45,331 nt of DNA from Bacteroidota bacterium. Lineage in GTDB: Bacteria; Bacteroidota; Bacteroidia; Cytophagales; Cyclobacteriaceae. Shown here in pieces: positions 7,539 through 15,924 of this stretch. Under the pieces are notes generated by a model. That model was given only the letters and a program-made list of their open reading frames with translations, searched no databases and was not told the origin of the DNA. Both the position numbers and the translations under genes were made by a program. The stretch is from positions 1 to 45,331 of the forward strand of contig JAEZEH010000022.1 in the NCBI GenBank assembly GCA_023417785.1, given 5' to 3'. Each line of letters starts with the position of its first letter. Position 1 is the stretch's first letter.

Positions 7539-8978
7539 GTGAAAACAACAACCCTTCAGTTTATTATTCTCTTTTTTGTTTTAGTGACTTGTTCTGAAAG
7601 TGAAGTTCCACCTCCGGCACCAGTTGGCCCGGTACCGTCCGACGCGCAGCTTGCGTGGCATGAAATGGAAATGAATGCCTTTGTGCACTTCACGACAAAT
7701 ACATTCACGGACAAAGAGTGGGGATATGGCGACGAAAGCCCTGCGGTATTCAATCCACAGAGTCTGGATGTTGATCAGTGGATTTCGACATTAAGAGCGA
7801 CAGGTTTCAAAGGTGTAATACTCACCACAAAACATCACGATGGTTTTTGCCTGTGGCCGTCGAAGCACACCGAGCATTCGGTGAAGAACAGCCCATACCA
7901 GGGCGACGTGGTGAAGGAAGTGTCGGAAAGCTGCAAACGCCACGGACTTAAGTTCGGGGTTTATCTTTCACCCTGGGACCGCAACCGCGCCGATTACGGG
8001 ACGCCGACCTATATCGAGTATTACCGGGCGCAGTTGCAGGAATTGTTCGAAAATTACGGACCTATATTCGAAATGTGGTTTGATGGAGCCAATGGTGGCG
8101 ATGGCTATTACGGTGGAGCGAATGAACGCCGGCGGATTGACGGCGCTACGTACTACGAATGGCCTGGCACACTTGAGCTGGTTCGCGAAATGGAGCCAGA
8201 AGTAATCTTCTTCAGTGATGCAGGTCCGGGGGTGCGCTGGGTCGGTAATGAGCGTGGCATTGCGGGAGAAACAAACTGGAATACAATCACACCGGATACG
8301 CTATACGCTGGTAAACCTGGTATTGAAAATTTGCTGAACAAGGGAGCTGAAGGTGGCACACACTGGATACCTGCCGAGACGGATGTGTCGATCCGGCCGG
8401 GATGGTTTTATCATGCTCATGAGGATTCACTCGTTAAGACGCCTGAACAGTTGTTTGAAATATACCTTACTTCGGTTGGCCGCGGATCGACGCTCCTGTT
8501 AAACGTTCCGCCCGACAAACGCGGGGTCATCCACGAGATCGACGTTGATGCCTTAAAAGGGTTTCGAATGATCCTGGACTCAGTGTTCAGTAACGACCTG
8601 ACCAGAGAAGTGACTGTCGAGGCAAATAGCCATCGCGGGAACGATAAGACTTTTATTCCGGAGAACACAATTGATGGCGACAATGATACGTATTGGGCTA
8701 CTGATGATGGCGTGCTGAGCGGGACAATTGAGTTGCGTTTACCTGAGCAACAACGGATAAATTATGTTGTAATACAGGAATACATCCGGCTCGGTCAACG
8801 CGTAAAACAGTTTAGCATAGAAGCGTGGGAGGGTGGAACGTGGAAACAAATAGCGGAAGGTACCACTGTCGGATATAAGCGTATCCTGCCTGTTGGGGCA
8901 ACTGAAACCAATCGCGTACGAATCAACTTCCTCGATTCCCGAGGTCCGCTTGCGATAAGCAGCATCGCGCTTTTTTGA
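7539..8978 (+). CDS. GH29 alpha-L-fucosidase lipoprotein with C-terminal F5/8-type domain
   Basis: Secreted 479-residue glycosidase releasing alpha-L-fucose. The GTG start gives a signal peptide ending in the lipobox LVTC (acylated C18). The GH29 barrel (about 35-345) shows FVHFTTNTFTDKEWGYG, the LTTKHHDGFCLWPS segment, and the likely catalytic nucleophile D182 in FEMWFDGANG. The length and this motif set resemble the branch acting on alpha-1,3/1,4-fucosyl linkages, but substrate cannot be fixed from sequence. The acid/base is not assigned. Residues about 355-479, beginning at VTVEANSHRG and containing the IDGDNDTYWATDD motif, form a discoidin/F5-8-type C (CBM32-like) module. It stands alone, preceded by a palindrome. 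Fucose uptake or catabolic genes were not found in the window. Confidence 0.93.
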   Translation: MKTTTLQFIILFFVLVTCSESEVPPPAPVGPVPSDAQLAWHEMEMNAFVHFTTNTFTDKEWGYGDESPAVFNPQSLDVDQWISTLRATGFKGVILTTKHHDGFCLWPSKHTEHSVKNSPYQGDVVKEVSESCKRHGLKFGVYLSPWDRNRADYGTPTYIEYYRAQLQELFENYGPIFEMWFDGANGGDGYYGGANERRRIDGATYYEWPGTLELVREMEPEVIFFSDAGPGVRWVGNERGIAGETNWNTITPDTLYAGKPGIENLLNKGAEGGTHWIPAETDVSIRPGWFYHAHEDSLVKTPEQLFEIYLTSVGRGSTLLLNVPPDKRGVIHEIDVDALKGFRMILDSVFSNDLTREVTVEANSHRGNDKTFIPENTIDGDNDTYWATDDGVLSGTIELRLPEQQRINYVVIQEYIRLGQRVKQFSIEAWEGGTWKQIAEGTTVGYKRILPVGATETNRVRINFLDSRGPLAISSIALF

Positions 8979-9418
8979 GAATCGCAGGCTCGCGTTTGCG
9001 GAAGTTGATCCATTGAGCATCACCATGGGACCCCTCACGCTGATGGAGTCGCAGCTTTTGATTTCTCGTGAAACTCATAAAGGGCCGGAAAACCGCGGCA
9101 CGGATTGCAGCGGAAAGCGAAACGCAACCAATCGGTTTGAGTTCGGCTATCTTTTGAAAAGCAAATCATTCCGCCGGATCTTTTTCGAGCCAGTTCTACC
9201 ATTTTACGTCATCTGTATTAAATCCGAAATCCGAAACCTGAAATCCGGAATCCATCTGGCTTGAAGCGGAAAGCCGGGTGGCCTGAACCGTAGCCAGTTT
9301 ATTTGCAGTGGCTTTGCAAGGCCAGCCGCCCAGGGAAAAAAATGAATCGCCATTATTTCGGCCGACTATTCAATGGCATCTTCTTTTTAACCTCTGGTAT
9401 TTACAAAACCATTTCAAC
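8979..9418. other. Intergenic region between fucosidase and alpha-glucosidase genes
   Basis: About 440 bases with no credible gene. An 83-codon open frame at 9013-9264 has no recognisable domain or biased composition. Bases 9220-9253 hold a short tandem run of a unit close to AAATCCG. No clear terminator for the fucosidase gene and no clear promoter for the GH13 gene were seen. Confidence 0.5.
9220..9253. repeat. Short degenerate tandem repeat (AAATCCG-like)
   Basis: Four imperfect copies of a 7- to 9-base unit (AAATCCG, AAATCCG, AAACCTG, AAATCCGG) lie in tandem in non-coding DNA. Function is unknown; similar A-T-C-C-G runs between genes may be genome-wide repeats. Confidence 0.5.
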
Positions 9419-11044
9419 ATGAAAGAAAAGTCCGATGAATACCTTTGGTGGCAATATGGCATTATCTATCAAATTTATCCGCGGTCTTTTCAGGACAGCG
9501 ACGATGACGGTATTGGCGACTTGCCGGGGATAATAAGTCGACTGGATTACTTGAAGTGGCTTGGTGTTAACGCAATCTGGATTTCGCCGATCTATCCTTC
9601 CCCAATGGCCGACTTTGGCTATGATATTTCTGATTACGAAGGGGTGCATCCGTTGTTCGGGACGCTTGACGATGTGGACCGACTTGTGAAGGAGGCGCAT
9701 GATCGTGATATGAAGCTCATTCTTGATTTCGTTCCTAATCACACTTCGGATCAGCACCCGTGGTTTATCGAGTCGAGATCGTCGCGCGACAACCCTAAAC
9801 GCGATTGGTACATTTGGCGGGACGCGGCCGAAGATGGTGGTCCGCCGAACAATTGGTTGGCAGCTTTTGGTGGCCGGGGATGGGAGTGGGATGAAAAGAC
9901 GCAACAGTATTATTATCATGCTTTTCTAAAAGAACAACCTGACCTGAACTGGCGAAACCCGGAAGTTCAGCGTGCGATGATGAAGGTGTTGCGCTTCTGG
10001 CTTGACCGCGGTATTGACGGATTCCGCGTGGATGTGATGTGGCACATGATCAAGGATGATGAGTTCAAGGACAATCCGCCGAATCCGAATTATGAAAATC
10101 ACATGTCGACCTACGATCAGTTGCTCCCGGTGCATTCCACCGATCAACCCGAGGTGCACAAAATCGTGCGCATGATGCGCCATCTTCTTGATGAGTATGA
10201 TGAGCGGATGATGATCGGCGAAATTTACCTTCCCATCCAGAAGCTCGTTGCGTACTATGGTGCTGACAAGAAAGGTGCGCACCTGCCTTTTAATTTTCAG
10301 TTGCTGACGATGCCGTGGGATGCTAACAAGATTTCGCTGGCGATAATGGAGTACGAACAGGCCATACCAGAGCATGGCTGGCCCAATTGGGTGACTGGTA
10401 ATCATGATCAGCCGCGTGTAGCCAGCAGGGTAGGTGCGGAGCAGGCACGGATCGCGGCTATTATGCTGCTGACGCTGAGAGGAACTCCGACGATTTACTA
10501 CGGCGAGGAACTGGGAATGAAGGATGTGCCGATACCATTCGAAGAAATATGTGATCCGCAAGGGTTGAACATGCCGGATAAGAACCTAAGTCGTGATCCC
10601 GCGCGAACGCCAATGCAATGGGATTCCAATGAGCATGCTGGCTTTTCCACATCACGCCCCTGGCTTCGCGTGGACCGGACGTACCGACAGGTGAATGTCG
10701 AAGTACAAAAGGACGATCCAAACTCCATGATTTCGCTTTACAGGAAGTTGATCAGGCTGAGGCAGTCAGAGCCTGCGCTTTCTATCGGGGAGTATCTTCC
10801 GGTATTTTCCGACAATCAGATGCTGGCGTATATTCGGATCGTTGATGGAAGCCCGGGCTTTCTGATTCTACTGAATATGAGTCATCGTCCCTGTTTCCTC
10901 AGACAGGAAAAAACAACGTACGCCGGTGAAATTGTTATTTCAACATCGGCCGAACTAGAGGGCACGCGTGTAGGCGGAACGATATGCCTAAGCGGCGACG
11001 AAGGGATGGTGATAAGGCTGGAGAGCGAGGGGGCCGGTAGCTAG
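9419..11044 (+). CDS. GH13 alpha-glucosidase
   Basis: Predicted 541-residue retaining alpha-glucosidase of the oligo-1,6-glucosidase/alpha-glucosidase branch of GH13. The ATG at 9419 is chosen because the family opening (WWQYGIIYQIYPRSFQDSDDD) follows at once; the open frame extends upstream to 9308 but that part has no signal peptide or homology. Conserved region I is DFVPNHTS (103-110), region II GFRVDVMWHM with nucleophile D205, region III GEIYLP with acid/base E268, and region IV TGNHDQPR with D330. A short beta domain closes the protein. No export signal is present, so it acts in the cytoplasm or on imported oligosaccharides, in contrast to its exported neighbours. Exact linkage preference (alpha-1,4 or 1,6) is not determinable here. 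Confidence 0.93.
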   Translation: MKEKSDEYLWWQYGIIYQIYPRSFQDSDDDGIGDLPGIISRLDYLKWLGVNAIWISPIYPSPMADFGYDISDYEGVHPLFGTLDDVDRLVKEAHDRDMKLILDFVPNHTSDQHPWFIESRSSRDNPKRDWYIWRDAAEDGGPPNNWLAAFGGRGWEWDEKTQQYYYHAFLKEQPDLNWRNPEVQRAMMKVLRFWLDRGIDGFRVDVMWHMIKDDEFKDNPPNPNYENHMSTYDQLLPVHSTDQPEVHKIVRMMRHLLDEYDERMMIGEIYLPIQKLVAYYGADKKGAHLPFNFQLLTMPWDANKISLAIMEYEQAIPEHGWPNWVTGNHDQPRVASRVGAEQARIAAIMLLTLRGTPTIYYGEELGMKDVPIPFEEICDPQGLNMPDKNLSRDPARTPMQWDSNEHAGFSTSRPWLRVDRTYRQVNVEVQKDDPNSMISLYRKLIRLRQSEPALSIGEYLPVFSDNQMLAYIRIVDGSPGFLILLNMSHRPCFLRQEKTTYAGEIVISTSAELEGTRVGGTICLSGDEGMVIRLESEGAGS

Positions 11045-11105
11045 TGGGCCGGGTAGCCGGTTGGCCAGTGACCAGTTAGCCGGCAATCCGGTTAGCCAAT
11101 CAGAC
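11045..11105. repeat. Degenerate short repeats between convergent genes
   Basis: The 67-base gap between the convergent GH13 and GH109 genes is filled with imperfect copies of a motif close to GGTTAGCCGG or its variants (for example at 11054-11067, 11075-11084 and 11088-11099). Copies are roughly 13-17 bases apart and partly inverted. No T-run follows, so this is not a normal terminator. Confidence 0.45.
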
Positions 11106-11111
11106 AGAAAT

Positions 11112-12464
11112 CTAATACATATCGTCCAGGGCGAAGACCGGCTTCCGGTACATCCATTTGCCACCGGTGAAGTCCGGGAATTCGATGGTTTGGTTTCCGA
11201 GTTCGATGGACTTCTCACTTAGCGGAGTTATCGCACTCCAGGCAGCGGCGTCGTAGACATCCATCGGCGGAGCGGTCTGGCGCTTGATTGATTCAATAAG
11301 GGCGTTGATCACGAAGAAGTCCATTCCTCCGTGACCGGCTCCTTCTGCGTCGCGGCTGAATTTCTTCCAGAGAGGATGATCGTATTGTTCCAGCCATTCT
11401 TTCTGACTATCCCACTGATGGGATCGTGATTTACCTTCGACGTAAACGGATTGGTTGACGTCCATCCACAGGCCTTCAGTACCCTGAACGCGAAAGCCCA
11501 GGGAATAGGGACGTGGCAGGTTGGTGTCGTGCTGTAACAGAATCGTTTCACCATTGGCACAGGAAATATTGGTGGTCACCACATCACCAAGTTTAAATTC
11601 TACTTTGGCATTCGGATGTTCGGGGCCGCACGTTTTTACAATATGATTGTGAAGTCCTCGGGCCTTCGATGCAAATGAACTGAGATTTACAAAACGGTTC
11701 CCCCGATTGATATTAATATAGTGCGCGATCGGACCGATGCCATGTGTCGGGTAAAGGTCACCGTTGCGATGGAGAGAATGGTGGGTACGCCATCTTGCTT
11801 CGCTCCACCCTTTTTCGCCGAATTCACAACCGTTGCCATATGGGCTGTTTCCGTCATTGAATTTCACCTGGCGGAGGTCATGCTGGTATCCACCCTGAAG
11901 GTGGATGAGTTCGCCGAACAGTCCTTGTCTTACCATGTTCAGTACGGCCATTACATCACGGCGGTAACAGACGTTTTCGAGCATCATCACATGTCCGTCA
12001 TATTGTTCAGCGGCCTTGACCACCTCCCAATGATCCTCGAGGGTAATGCCCAGCATTACTTCGGTGGCCACCCATTTCACACCAGCCTCAAGGGAACCGA
12101 TAATCATTTCTTTGTGCCATTCCCAGGGAGTGGAGATGATTATGGTGTCGAGTCCCTTCAACGCGAGTAGTTTTTTCCAGGCGTAAGGATCACCGGTGAA
12201 GACCTGTGCTTCTTTCTTGTTGTTCTTTCGGAAAATCCCTTTGCTTATATCGAGCATACGTGGATCGATGTCACAAATTGCGACGACTTCGGTGTCATTC
12301 CGTCGAAGCAGCAGGTCAAGATGATGTTGTCCGCGGAGACCGACGCCTATGAGTGCGGCCCGGACTTTTTGTTGCTGCGGTGCGGCGGATGTAAAATGAA
12401 TTGGCTGGATGGCCAGAGAAGCGGCAGCCAACGCCGATGATCTGATAAATTCCTTGCGATTCAT
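11112..12464 (-). CDS. GH109-like NAD-dependent alpha-N-acetylgalactosaminidase
   Basis: Predicted 450-residue exported protein of the Gfo/Idh/MocA fold, matching family GH109. These enzymes remove alpha-linked N-acetylgalactosamine through an NAD-dependent oxidation-elimination mechanism. The ATG at 12464 begins MNRKEFIRSSALAAASL, a Tat-like signal with RK in place of RR; the frame extends 19 codons further up without adding homology. The NAD loop is GVGLRG (40-45). Family blocks visible are STPWEWH (111-117), ENVCYRRDVMA (163-173), GGYQHDLR (191-198), LYPTHGIGP (237-245), RGNRFVNLSSFASKARGLH and GAGHGGMDFF. Overall length and block order agree with characterised GH109 enzymes. It is divergent from the GH9 gene. 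A non-hydrolytic oxidoreductase is a less likely alternative. Confidence 0.9.
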   Translation of the reverse strand: MNRKEFIRSSALAAASLAIQPIHFTSAAPQQQKVRAALIGVGLRGQHHLDLLLRRNDTEVVAICDIDPRMLDISKGIFRKNNKKEAQVFTGDPYAWKKLLALKGLDTIIISTPWEWHKEMIIGSLEAGVKWVATEVMLGITLEDHWEVVKAAEQYDGHVMMLENVCYRRDVMAVLNMVRQGLFGELIHLQGGYQHDLRQVKFNDGNSPYGNGCEFGEKGWSEARWRTHHSLHRNGDLYPTHGIGPIAHYININRGNRFVNLSSFASKARGLHNHIVKTCGPEHPNAKVEFKLGDVVTTNISCANGETILLQHDTNLPRPYSLGFRVQGTEGLWMDVNQSVYVEGKSRSHQWDSQKEWLEQYDHPLWKKFSRDAEGAGHGGMDFFVINALIESIKRQTAPPMDVYDAAAWSAITPLSEKSIELGNQTIEFPDFTGGKWMYRKPVFALDDMY

Positions 12465-12512
12465 AAGCCGTCGTGGGATTATTTTCTTTGCTGAAATTAC
12501 CGGTTTTGTGTT

Positions 12513-12541
12513 AAGTTTCAAGTTCGGGGCACAAGTTTCAA
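12513..12541. promoter_or_regulatory. Direct repeat AAGTTTCAA in the GH109/GH9 divergent region
   Basis: The nonamer AAGTTTCAA occurs at 12513-12521 and 12533-12541, exactly 20 bases apart, about two turns of DNA. The pair lies 49 bases upstream of the GH109 start and 124 bases upstream of GH9. This is the arrangement expected for two regulator half-sites or sites on one face; function is inferred. Confidence 0.3.
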
Positions 12542-12615
12542 AGCGTTCGTTGTGTGTAAGGTGCGCGTTTCGATGACGATGACTATTCTCTCAGACAATG
12601 CCAATGCCATTCGTG

Positions 12616-12623
12616 TACTTTTG
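12616..12623 (+). promoter_or_regulatory. -7 box candidate for the GH9-GH16 operon
   Basis: TACTTTTG is an exact match to the TAnnTTTG -7 element of Bacteroidota and lies 41 bases before the GH9 start codon. No TTG was found at the expected upstream distance, so the call is tentative. Confidence 0.35.
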
Positions 12624-12664
12624 CGCTGTTCGTCCCCGGATATTTTGTACTTTGGATTGAATAC

Positions 12665-14443
12665 ATGAAAGAATCGATAGTCATCTTATGCCTTTTTGTG
12701 TCAGCGCACATCACACGCAGTCAGGATGCGTGGATTAGAATCAATCAGCTTGGCTACCCGACTACCGGGGTGAAGGTTGCTGTCCATGGCGCGAAAAACA
12801 GTGAAGAAGTGTCTTCGTTTGAACTCGTGGACGCTGTGACCGGAGAGGCAGTCTTTCAATCAAAGACGGGCAGGAACTTTGGTGCCTACGGGCCGTTCCA
12901 GTCCAGCTATCGGTTAGACTTTTCAGCATTTAAAAGAAACGGTAAATTCTATCTTCGGGCGGGCACGGCCAGATCACCGGATTTCGAAATCACTCCGGAT
13001 GTCTACAAGGGGACAGCGGATTTTGCCTTGAGATATATGCGTCAGCAGCGCAGTGGATATAACCCATTCCTCAAAGATTCCTGTCATAGGCATGACGGGT
13101 ATACCGTATATGGCCCAATGCCGGATCATACTTTCGTCGATGTTTCGGGTGGCTGGCACGATGCCACAGATTATTTACAATATGCAACGACAAGTGCGAA
13201 CGCTACTTACCATCTGCTGGCGGCGTACCGTGACTTTGGAAAAGTATTTGGAGACGAGCATCAAAGCAATGGTGACCAGGGAAAAAATGGCAAAGCCGAT
13301 GTGCTGGATGAAGCCGAATGGGGGCTGCGATGGCTGCTGAAAATGCATCCCCGTGAGGACTGGATGTTCAATCAGATCGCCGATGACAGGGATCATGCCG
13401 GATTTCGTATGCCCAATAGAGATAGCGTTAATTATGGCTTCGGACCAGGTAAAGGCAGGCCCGTATATTTTGTTTCAGGTGAAGTTCAGGGTCTAGGTAA
13501 GCACAAAAACAGAGCGACAGGTACTTCATCGACTGCCGGCAAGTTTGCCAGCGCATTTGCATTGGGAGCCAGAGTTTATAAAGGTATCGACAAAGCATTC
13601 GTTGCAACCCTTCAGGAGAAGGCAGCTTCAGCTTACGCATTCGGACTTCGAAAGCCGGGAGTGAGCCAGACTGCACCAAATAAGGCTGCATACTTCTATG
13701 AAGAAGACAATTGGGTTGACGACATGGAACTAGGTGCTGCTGCGTTGTATCAGCTCACGCGTGATGGAAGATATCTCGTTGATGCATTACGATACAGTGA
13801 AGAAGAGCAAGTAACGCCCTGGATGGGCAAAGATACGGCGCGCCATTACCAATGGTACCCGTTTCATAATTTTGGACACTACGAACTCGCACGTGCCACA
13901 AAGAAAACCCATCGCGATGAACTCATCGACTATTACCGGCAAGGGATTGATCGCGTTTGGGACAAAGCCAATGATAACGCTTTCTACCGCGGTGTACCGT
14001 TTATATGGTGTTCGAATAACCTGACGGTTTCATTTGCAATTCAATGTTATCTATATCGTGAGCTGAGTGGCGACGATACCTATAAAGAACTGGAACAGGC
14101 CTGTTTTGACTGGATTTTCGGATGCAACCCCTGGGGTACCAGCATGGTTTACGGCTTGCCTTCGTCGGGTGACACGCCTGTAGACCCGCATTCATCGTTT
14201 ACAATCCTGCACGACTACCAACTTGACGGAGGGCTGGTGGATGGACCGGTATACGGCGACATCTACAACAACCTTCTCGGGGTCACTTTGGTAGATGAAG
14301 ATGAATACGCTGCATTCCAGTCGCGGCTAGCCGTGTATCATGACGACTACGGAGATTACAGCACCAACGAGCCAACTATGGACGGAACGGCATCGCTGAT
14401 CTATTTGCTGGCTGCGAAAGAATCGGAATCAAGGCGGAAATAA
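12665..14443 (+). CDS. GH9 endoglucanase/beta-glucanase
   Basis: Secreted 592-residue inverting beta-glucanase. An N-terminal signal peptide (about 1-20, ending ITRSQ) is followed by a CelD-type Ig-like domain (about 22-108, beginning WIRINQLGYPTTGVKVAV) that commonly precedes GH9 catalytic domains. The alpha/alpha barrel covers about 115-585. It carries the catalytic-base motif GGWHDATDY with D166 and D169 and the C-terminal acid motif YSTNEPTMDGTA with E569; the FGCNPWGTSMVYG segment is also diagnostic. No carbohydrate-binding or type IX sorting domain is seen at the C-terminus. The stop is seven bases before the GH16 start, so the two form an operon. Expected substrates are cellulose-like or mixed-linkage beta-glucans or oligosaccharides derived from them. 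Confidence 0.95.
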   Translation: MKESIVILCLFVSAHITRSQDAWIRINQLGYPTTGVKVAVHGAKNSEEVSSFELVDAVTGEAVFQSKTGRNFGAYGPFQSSYRLDFSAFKRNGKFYLRAGTARSPDFEITPDVYKGTADFALRYMRQQRSGYNPFLKDSCHRHDGYTVYGPMPDHTFVDVSGGWHDATDYLQYATTSANATYHLLAAYRDFGKVFGDEHQSNGDQGKNGKADVLDEAEWGLRWLLKMHPREDWMFNQIADDRDHAGFRMPNRDSVNYGFGPGKGRPVYFVSGEVQGLGKHKNRATGTSSTAGKFASAFALGARVYKGIDKAFVATLQEKAASAYAFGLRKPGVSQTAPNKAAYFYEEDNWVDDMELGAAALYQLTRDGRYLVDALRYSEEEQVTPWMGKDTARHYQWYPFHNFGHYELARATKKTHRDELIDYYRQGIDRVWDKANDNAFYRGVPFIWCSNNLTVSFAIQCYLYRELSGDDTYKELEQACFDWIFGCNPWGTSMVYGLPSSGDTPVDPHSSFTILHDYQLDGGLVDGPVYGDIYNNLLGVTLVDEDEYAAFQSRLAVYHDDYGDYSTNEPTMDGTASLIYLLAAKESESRRK

Positions 14444-14450
14444 GAATGCT

Positions 14451-15257
14451 ATGAAAAAGATTATAATATGGGCTTTCTGTGTTGCCATCCTGGGCTGTGG
14501 CAAACCGGAAAAGGGGCAAGACAACCAATCGGAAGAGACGTCAGAAAACAAACCCGTGTGGTCCGATGAGTTTGATTATGACGGATTACCTGATGCCGGG
14601 AAGTGGAATTACGAGGAGGGCATGCTGCGCAACAATGAGGCGCAGTTCTACACACGCGAGGACGAACGGAATGCGCGGGTGGCTAACGGACATTTGACCA
14701 TTGAAGCCCGGAAAGACGACGAGGGAAGGGCAGCGTATTCTTCGGCGAGTCTGATCACTTTCGGAAAAAAGACTTTTCGTTACGGCCGGTTTGATGTACG
14801 GGCAAAACTTCCCGTAGGAAAAGGTACGTGGCCCGCAATCTGGATGCTCGGCGAAAACATCGGCGAGGTCGGGTGGCCGGAGTGCGGTGAAATTGACATT
14901 ATGGAGAATGTAGGTTTCGATTCACTCAGAATCCATGGTAACATTCACACTGAGGCTTTCAATCACGTGAAAAACACGAATAAGGGCAATTCAATTCTCG
15001 TCGAGAAACCCTGGGAAGACTTTCATACCTACAGTATTGACTGGAGAGCTGACAAGATTGACTTTTTTGTCGATGACCAAAAGTATTTCACTTACACGAA
15101 ACCAGAGAACGCGACAGATGCCGAATGGCCATTTGATAAGCCGCATTATCTCATTCTCAACCTGGCGATTGGCGGCGGATGGGGCGGTCAGCAAGGTATC
15201 GACGACTCGAAATTTCCGCATGAATTCGTAATAGATTATGTACGGGTTTACGAATAG
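14451..15257 (+). CDS. GH16 beta-glucanase lipoprotein
   Basis: Surface or periplasmic 268-residue retaining endo-beta-glucanase. The signal peptide ends in lipobox ILGC with acylated C16, followed by a short charged linker. The single GH16 jelly roll spans about 35-268. The catalytic signature is GEIDIMENVG, with nucleophile E147, helper D149 and acid/base E152. The extra Met in ExDxME is typical of the laminarinase/lichenase-type branch rather than kappa-carrageenases or agarases. Other family marks are GKGTWPAIWMLG and the C-terminal NLAIGGGWGG. Cotranscription with GH9 suggests a pair working on beta-1,3 or mixed beta-1,3/1,4-glucan. No extra binding module is present. Confidence 0.94.
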   Translation: MKKIIIWAFCVAILGCGKPEKGQDNQSEETSENKPVWSDEFDYDGLPDAGKWNYEEGMLRNNEAQFYTREDERNARVANGHLTIEARKDDEGRAAYSSASLITFGKKTFRYGRFDVRAKLPVGKGTWPAIWMLGENIGEVGWPECGEIDIMENVGFDSLRIHGNIHTEAFNHVKNTNKGNSILVEKPWEDFHTYSIDWRADKIDFFVDDQKYFTYTKPENATDAEWPFDKPHYLILNLAIGGGWGGQQGIDDSKFPHEFVIDYVRVYE

Positions 15258-15372
15258 CGTTGAGAATTCATTTTTTTTACCTTTCGAAGATATTTTATTA
15301 CAGCATCAGGCTTCAGTCTTTGATCACTGATCCTGAGTTCGTAGTTTGTCCGATTGTTTAACTAAAAATACT

Positions 15373-15924
15373 ATGGATCGCCGCTCCGCGCTAAAATATC
15401 TTGGAATTGCTTCGGCTGCTGCAGTAATCTTGCCGTCGTGTGTCCAGGACGAGAAAAAGTTGTCTGTTGCACTTAATAACCTGAACATTAGCGGCGATGA
15501 GGAGGAGTTGTTGGGAACGATTGCCAGTACCCTGGTGCCCTTAACGGATACGCCGGGCGCAAGAGAGGTGGATGCGCATCTGTTTACTTTTATCATGGTC
15601 GACGACTGCCATCCGAAGGAAGAGCAGGAACGGTTTCTTTCCGGCATGCGTGCTTTCAATAACGAAACAAAAAGGCTCACCGGGAAATCGTTTATGAAAA
15701 GTTCAGCCGAGGAAAGAACGAATACCCTTGAAAAACTCCAGGATGAAAAGGCAGAACTACCCGATGCGGTGCGCGCCTTCTACGGAATGAGCAAACGCTA
15801 TATCATTCAGGGGTATCTTTCATCACAACATTTTCTGACGAAGGTTAAGCCATATCAACACGTACCCGGAGCGGTTTTCCTTGGCTGTAAACCTTTTTCG
15901 AACAATCAAAATGACCTGTCCTGA
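15373..15924 (+). CDS. Gluconate 2-dehydrogenase subunit 3-like Tat lipoprotein (first pair)
   Basis: Predicted 183-residue small subunit for a GMC flavoprotein. The ATG at 15373 begins MDRRSALKYLGIASAAAV, a twin-arginine signal, and the signal ends LPSC (C23), compatible with lipidation. The mature helical part, including EEELLGTIASTLVPLTDTPGA, matches the family of gluconate 2-dehydrogenase subunit 3, a chaperone-like partner that carries the signal-less catalytic subunit across the membrane. It shares its last base with the start of the GMC gene (TGATG), which implies translational coupling and complex formation. An upstream open frame to 15346 adds nothing useful. No cytochrome subunit follows. 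Confidence 0.85.
   Translation: MDRRSALKYLGIASAAAVILPSCVQDEKKLSVALNNLNISGDEEELLGTIASTLVPLTDTPGAREVDAHLFTFIMVDDCHPKEEQERFLSGMRAFNNETKRLTGKSFMKSSAEERTNTLEKLQDEKAELPDAVRAFYGMSKRYIIQGYLSSQHFLTKVKPYQHVPGAVFLGCKPFSNNQNDLS

Noticed and set aside
9013..9264. 83-codon frame before the GH13 gene
   Set aside because: Runs through a short tandem DNA repeat, has no recognisable domain, and its composition does not resemble the neighbouring genes.
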